Shown here piece after piece: positions 6,602 to 8,175 of a stretch of DNA of 8,175 nt; the stretch's first letter is position 1; every line of letters starts with the position of its first letter. The notes beneath the pieces were generated by a model. It was not told the origin of the DNA, made no database searches, and saw only the letters and a list, made by a program, of their open reading frames with translations. Where the stretch lies: contig CAMJES010000090.1 of the NCBI GenBank assembly GCA_946404705.1, positions 1-8,175 on the forward strand, in the 5' to 3' direction. This DNA is from an uncultured Ruminococcus sp. GTDB lineage: Bacteria > Bacillota > Clostridia > Oscillospirales > Ruminococcaceae. A program made the position numbers and the translations under genes.

Positions 6602-7372
6602 ATGTTAAATTTACTGTTTCTTGGTGATGTTGTCGGTGAAAGGGGCTGCGAGTTTGTGCGCAGCAAGATCGGCGGCATAAAAAAAGAATACAACATCGAC
6701 ATTGTTGTTATAAACGGCGAGAACAGCGCAACGGGAAACGGCATCACGCCCTATTCCGCAAAGCAGCTTTTTTCCCTCGGCGCAGACGTTATCACAACGG
6801 GAAACCATTGCTTTCGCCGAAAGGAGATAATGTCCTTGTACGATGAGAAGGACTGCCTGCTGCGGCCTGCAAACTTTCCCGAAGGAAATGTCGGCAAGGG
6901 CGTATGCATACTCGACCTCGGCAGAACGGAGATAGCCGTCATAAACCTTATGGGAACGCTCTATCTTGAAGCGCTTGACAATCCGTTCACAGTCGTTGAT
7001 AAACTGCTTGAAGAAATAAAAACACCGAACATCTTCATCGACTTTCACGCAGAAGCAACTGCGGAGAAAAAGGCCCTCGGTCAGTACCTTGACGGTAGAG
7101 TGACCGCCGTTTTCGGTACGCATACCCATGTCCAAACCGCCGATGAGATAATTCTCCCGAACAAGACCGCCTATATAACCGACGCAGGAATGTGCGGCGC
7201 AGAGCTTTCGGTTCTCGGCGTAAAGAGCGAGCTTGCGATAAAAAAACAGCGTTTCCATGCCCCCGTAAAATTTGAAGAATCGGATGAAAAACAGTTTCTG
7301 AACGGCGTTGTGGTGTCATTTGATGAAAAATTCGGCAAAGCTGACAGCATAAAACGTTTAATAATTAGATAA
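6602..7372 (+). CDS. ymdB: YmdB-family metallophosphoesterase
   Basis: YmdB proteins (TIGR00282-type calcineurin-like phosphoesterases) are cytoplasmic dimetal enzymes. The Bacillus subtilis member hydrolyses 2',3'-cyclic nucleotides and affects biofilm formation, motility and early sporulation. The product is 256 residues, close to the usual length of about 260. The metal-binding motifs are all present: GDVVG with D9, INGEN with E40 and N41, TTGNH with N68 and H69, DFHAEAT with H149, and GTHTHVQTAD with H174 and H176. The TDAGMCG segment (193-199) is also typical. After GNH the sequence reads CFRRKE where Bacillus-type proteins usually have a Trp-containing segment, a mild variation. The start chosen is the ATG at 6602. 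spoVS follows 135 bases downstream, reproducing the Bacillus ymdB-spoVS order. I see no convincing promoter ahead of it, so read-through from recG or a promoter within the repeat element is likely. Confidence 0.95.
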   Translation: MLNLLFLGDVVGERGCEFVRSKIGGIKKEYNIDIVVINGENSATGNGITPYSAKQLFSLGADVITTGNHCFRRKEIMSLYDEKDCLLRPANFPEGNVGKGVCILDLGRTEIAVINLMGTLYLEALDNPFTVVDKLLEEIKTPNIFIDFHAEATAEKKALGQYLDGRVTAVFGTHTHVQTADEIILPNKTAYITDAGMCGAELSVLGVKSELAIKKQRFHAPVKFEESDEKQFLNGVVVSFDEKFGKADSIKRLIIR

Positions 7373-7396
7373 TGTTCCAAATATCAGTCATAAGTA

Positions 7397-7425
7397 TTGA
7401 AAGTGTTCCTTAAATAGTGTATAAT
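7397..7425 (+). promoter_or_regulatory. SigA-type promoter for spoVS
   Basis: TTGAAA at 7397-7402 and TATAAT at 7420-7425 are separated by exactly 17 bases, giving 5 of 6 and 6 of 6 matches to the housekeeping consensus. Transcription should start near 7432, leaving a leader of about 75 bases. The promoter begins 25 bases after the ymdB stop, so spoVS has its own transcript start. I see no clear SigH-type box here, although Bacillus spoVS is known as a SigH-dependent gene. Confidence 0.85.
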
Positions 7426-7438
7426 GTTAACAAGTTAA

Positions 7439-7452
7439 AGTGGCAAGCCACT
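7439..7452. promoter_or_regulatory. Palindrome in the spoVS leader, possible operator
   Basis: AGTGGC at 7439-7444 and GCCACT at 7447-7452 are perfect inverted halves around AA. They sit about 7-20 bases downstream of the expected transcription start. The position suits a repressor operator, and the RNA could equally fold into a small 5' hairpin with a CAAG loop. The symmetry is seen and the role is inferred. Confidence 0.5.
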
Positions 7453-7507
7453 GAAATGACCCGGCAATTGAATTCATGGCGAAATTTTTATTCTGGGGGA
7501 CATCATA

Positions 7508-7768
7508 ATGGAAATATTAAAGGTATCATCAAGATCTGCTCCGAATTCCGTAGCAGGCGCAATTGCAAGTGTAATCCGTGATGCAGGCGAAGTTGAAGTT
7601 CAGGCTGTCGGAGCAGGCGCAGCAAATCAGGCGATAAAATCCATCGCAGTTGCAAGAGGATATCTTGCACCGATAGGGATCGACCTTGTTTGTATTCCTG
7701 CATTTGCAAGCGTTGAGATCGAAGGCGAGGAACGCACCGCAATAAAGCTTATCTGTGAAAAGAGATAA
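7508..7768 (+). CDS. spoVS: Stage V sporulation protein S
   Basis: SpoVS is a small cytoplasmic protein with an Alba-like fold, thought to bind nucleic acid. In Bacillus subtilis its loss blocks sporulation at stage V and also affects septation. The product is 86 residues, the same length as the Bacillus protein, and is strongly conserved throughout. The opening MEILKVSSRSAPNSVAGAI is followed by VEVQAVGAGAANQAIKSIAV, ARGYLAPIGIDLVCIPAF and EGEERTAIKLI. The ATG at 7508 has a strong G-rich binding site, GGGGGA at 7495-7500, 7 bases upstream. It has its own promoter upstream and its own terminator downstream, so it is probably monocistronic, with ymdB as its conserved neighbour. Its presence suggests spore formation, although SpoVS-like proteins also occur in lineages not known to sporulate. 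Confidence 0.97.
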   Translation: MEILKVSSRSAPNSVAGAIASVIRDAGEVEVQAVGAGAANQAIKSIAVARGYLAPIGIDLVCIPAFASVEIEGEERTAIKLICEKR

Positions 7769-7782
7769 AGCAAAATCATATC

Positions 7783-7815
7783 AAACTCCGCAGTCGGAAA
7801 ACTGCGGAGTTTTTT
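7783..7815 (+). terminator. Intrinsic terminator after spoVS
   Basis: A perfect 12-bp stem, AAACTCCGCAGT at 7783-7794 with ACTGCGGAGTTT at 7801-7812, encloses the 6-base loop CGGAAA. The T-run at 7810-7815 overlaps the end of the stem. It begins 14 bases after the spoVS stop. Confidence 0.95.
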
Positions 7816-7849
7816 ATGCAAAGTTCAGGATGCGGAATTGCTGTTAAAA

Positions 7850-7942
7850 CCGCGAAGCGGACGAAAGTTTACGTCCACGCTTTTCAAAGGGTGGCGAGGG
7901 GTCAAGGGGGCGAGCAGCCCCTTGTCGCTTCCGCAGAAGCGA
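7850..7942. repeat. Stem-loop cluster, probable dispersed intergenic repeat
   Basis: Several small perfect stems follow one another: CCGC/GCGG (7850-7853 and 7857-7860), GGACG/CGTCC (7859-7863 and 7872-7876), CAAGGGG/CCCCTTG (7903-7909 and 7918-7924) and TCGCTTC/GAAGCGA (7925-7931 and 7936-7942). The third and fourth are adjacent with no gap. The segment is much more G-rich than its surroundings. It resembles the GGGGTC-type repeats found after gene ends in many Ruminococcaceae-like genomes. That resemblance is from memory and was not checked by a search. Confidence 0.6.
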
Positions 7943-7987
7943 AACTCCCTAAACCATAGCTAAATGCTTGCAGAAACAGCTCAAAAA

Positions 7988-8090
7988 AGAAAAGCTTAAA
8001 AAAGCGCAATTCAATCAAAAAGCTAAAACGGGAAATGAATATCAAAACTCGTTGAACCACAAAATTGAATTGCGCTTATTCTATTTTCCT
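7988..8090. repeat. Extended inverted repeat with perfect 14-bp core
   Basis: AAGCGCAATTCAAT at 8002-8015 is exactly complementary to ATTGAATTGCGCTT at 8064-8077 around a 48-base AT-rich loop. Outside the core, the A-rich left flank (7988-8001) and the T-rich right flank (8078-8090) continue to pair imperfectly. The length of perfect pairing makes chance unlikely. It may be part of a MITE-like element or a structured RNA. Confidence 0.65.
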
Positions 8091-8105
8091 AAAATAAACT
8101 CTCCT

Positions 8106-8150
8106 CTAAAGGTAAAATACGCGAACGAAGTGAGTATATTTTACCTTTAG
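8106..8150. repeat. Inverted repeat with perfect 14-bp arms
   Basis: CTAAAGGTAAAATA at 8106-8119 pairs perfectly with TATTTTACCTTTAG at 8137-8150. The 17-base loop contains GCGAACGAAGTGAG, a motif type seen in the loops of short Gram-positive repeats. No T-run follows, so it is not a canonical terminator. It may mark the end of a dispersed repeat or mobile element. Confidence 0.65.
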
Positions 8151-8175
8151 ACGCATTTTGAACAGCTATGCACGG

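Larger units (their letters stand above)
7816..8175. other. Gene-free, repeat-rich region at the right end
   Basis: These 360 bases contain no credible gene. The only open frame of note on the + strand (7968-8150) starts with TTG, has no binding site, encodes a Lys/Asn-rich low-complexity peptide and lies across two perfect inverted repeats. The content is a cluster of stem-loops at 7850-7942, an extended hairpin at 7988-8090 and a third hairpin at 8106-8150. CATAGCT at 7955-7961 and AGCTATG at 8164-8170 are inverted copies that may mark the ends of the last segment. ATGCGGAATT at 7830-7839 repeats 10 bases of the left arm of the recG-ymdB element. Confidence 0.7.

Noticed and set aside
6535..6747. 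70-codon - strand frame overlapping the ymdB start
   Set aside because: Its C-terminal half is translated from the heptad repeat arm (NSQ/NAEFG-type repeats) and its N-terminal half is opposite ymdB. It has no independent support.
7968..8150. 60-codon open frame on the + strand
   Set aside because: It starts with TTG, has no ribosome binding site, encodes low-complexity Lys/Asn-rich sequence and spans two perfect inverted repeats.
7988..8175. Possible retron msr/msd or other reverse-transcriptase-linked RNA suggested by long inverted repeats
   Set aside because: No reverse transcriptase is visible in the window, and the usual msr features cannot be identified. It could only be revisited with sequence beyond 8175.

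Overview
The window comes from a low-to-mid GC Gram-positive bacterium. The protein sequences and the style of the intergenic repeats suggest an anaerobic clostridial gut lineage (Ruminococcaceae/Oscillospiraceae type). The reasons are the tilS-hpt-ftsH gene order typical of Firmicutes, the ymdB-spoVS pair known from Bacillus and Clostridia, the presence of SpoVS itself, and gaps filled with short dispersed repeats. The lineage is an inference and no genus can be named from this sequence alone. All recognisable genes are on the + strand.

Layout: (1) 1-1043, the 3' three quarters of tilS (tRNA-Ile lysidine synthetase), cut by the window edge; (2) 1046-1600, hpt (hypoxanthine phosphoribosyltransferase), 2 bases after tilS; (3) 1666-3768, ftsH (membrane AAA+ zinc protease), closed by a strong intrinsic terminator at 3778-3811; (4) 3836-4270, a small GNAT acetyltransferase; (5) 4292-6328, recG (branched-DNA helicase), 21 bases after the acetyltransferase and probably co-transcribed with it; (6) 6329-6601, a gap almost wholly filled by a composite inverted-repeat element; (7) 6602-7372, ymdB (metallophosphoesterase); (8) 7373-7507, a leader with a very good SigA-type promoter and a small palindrome; (9) 7508-7768, spoVS, closed by a second strong terminator at 7783-7815; (10) 7816-8175, a gene-free stretch packed with stem-loops and inverted repeats, running off the window.

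The first three genes form the conserved cluster joining translation fidelity (TilS), purine salvage (Hpt) and membrane protein quality control (FtsH). The last two are a regulatory pair that affects early sporulation, biofilm formation and spore maturation in Bacillus. RecG handles stalled replication forks and recombination intermediates.

The coding content is ordinary and well conserved, and I found no unknown multi-gene system. The signals worth a second look are non-coding: the nested repeat element between recG and ymdB, the double 14-bp hairpin region at the right end, a 23-base near-perfect palindrome inside tilS, a nested inverted repeat between hpt and ftsH, and the promoter plus palindrome ahead of spoVS.
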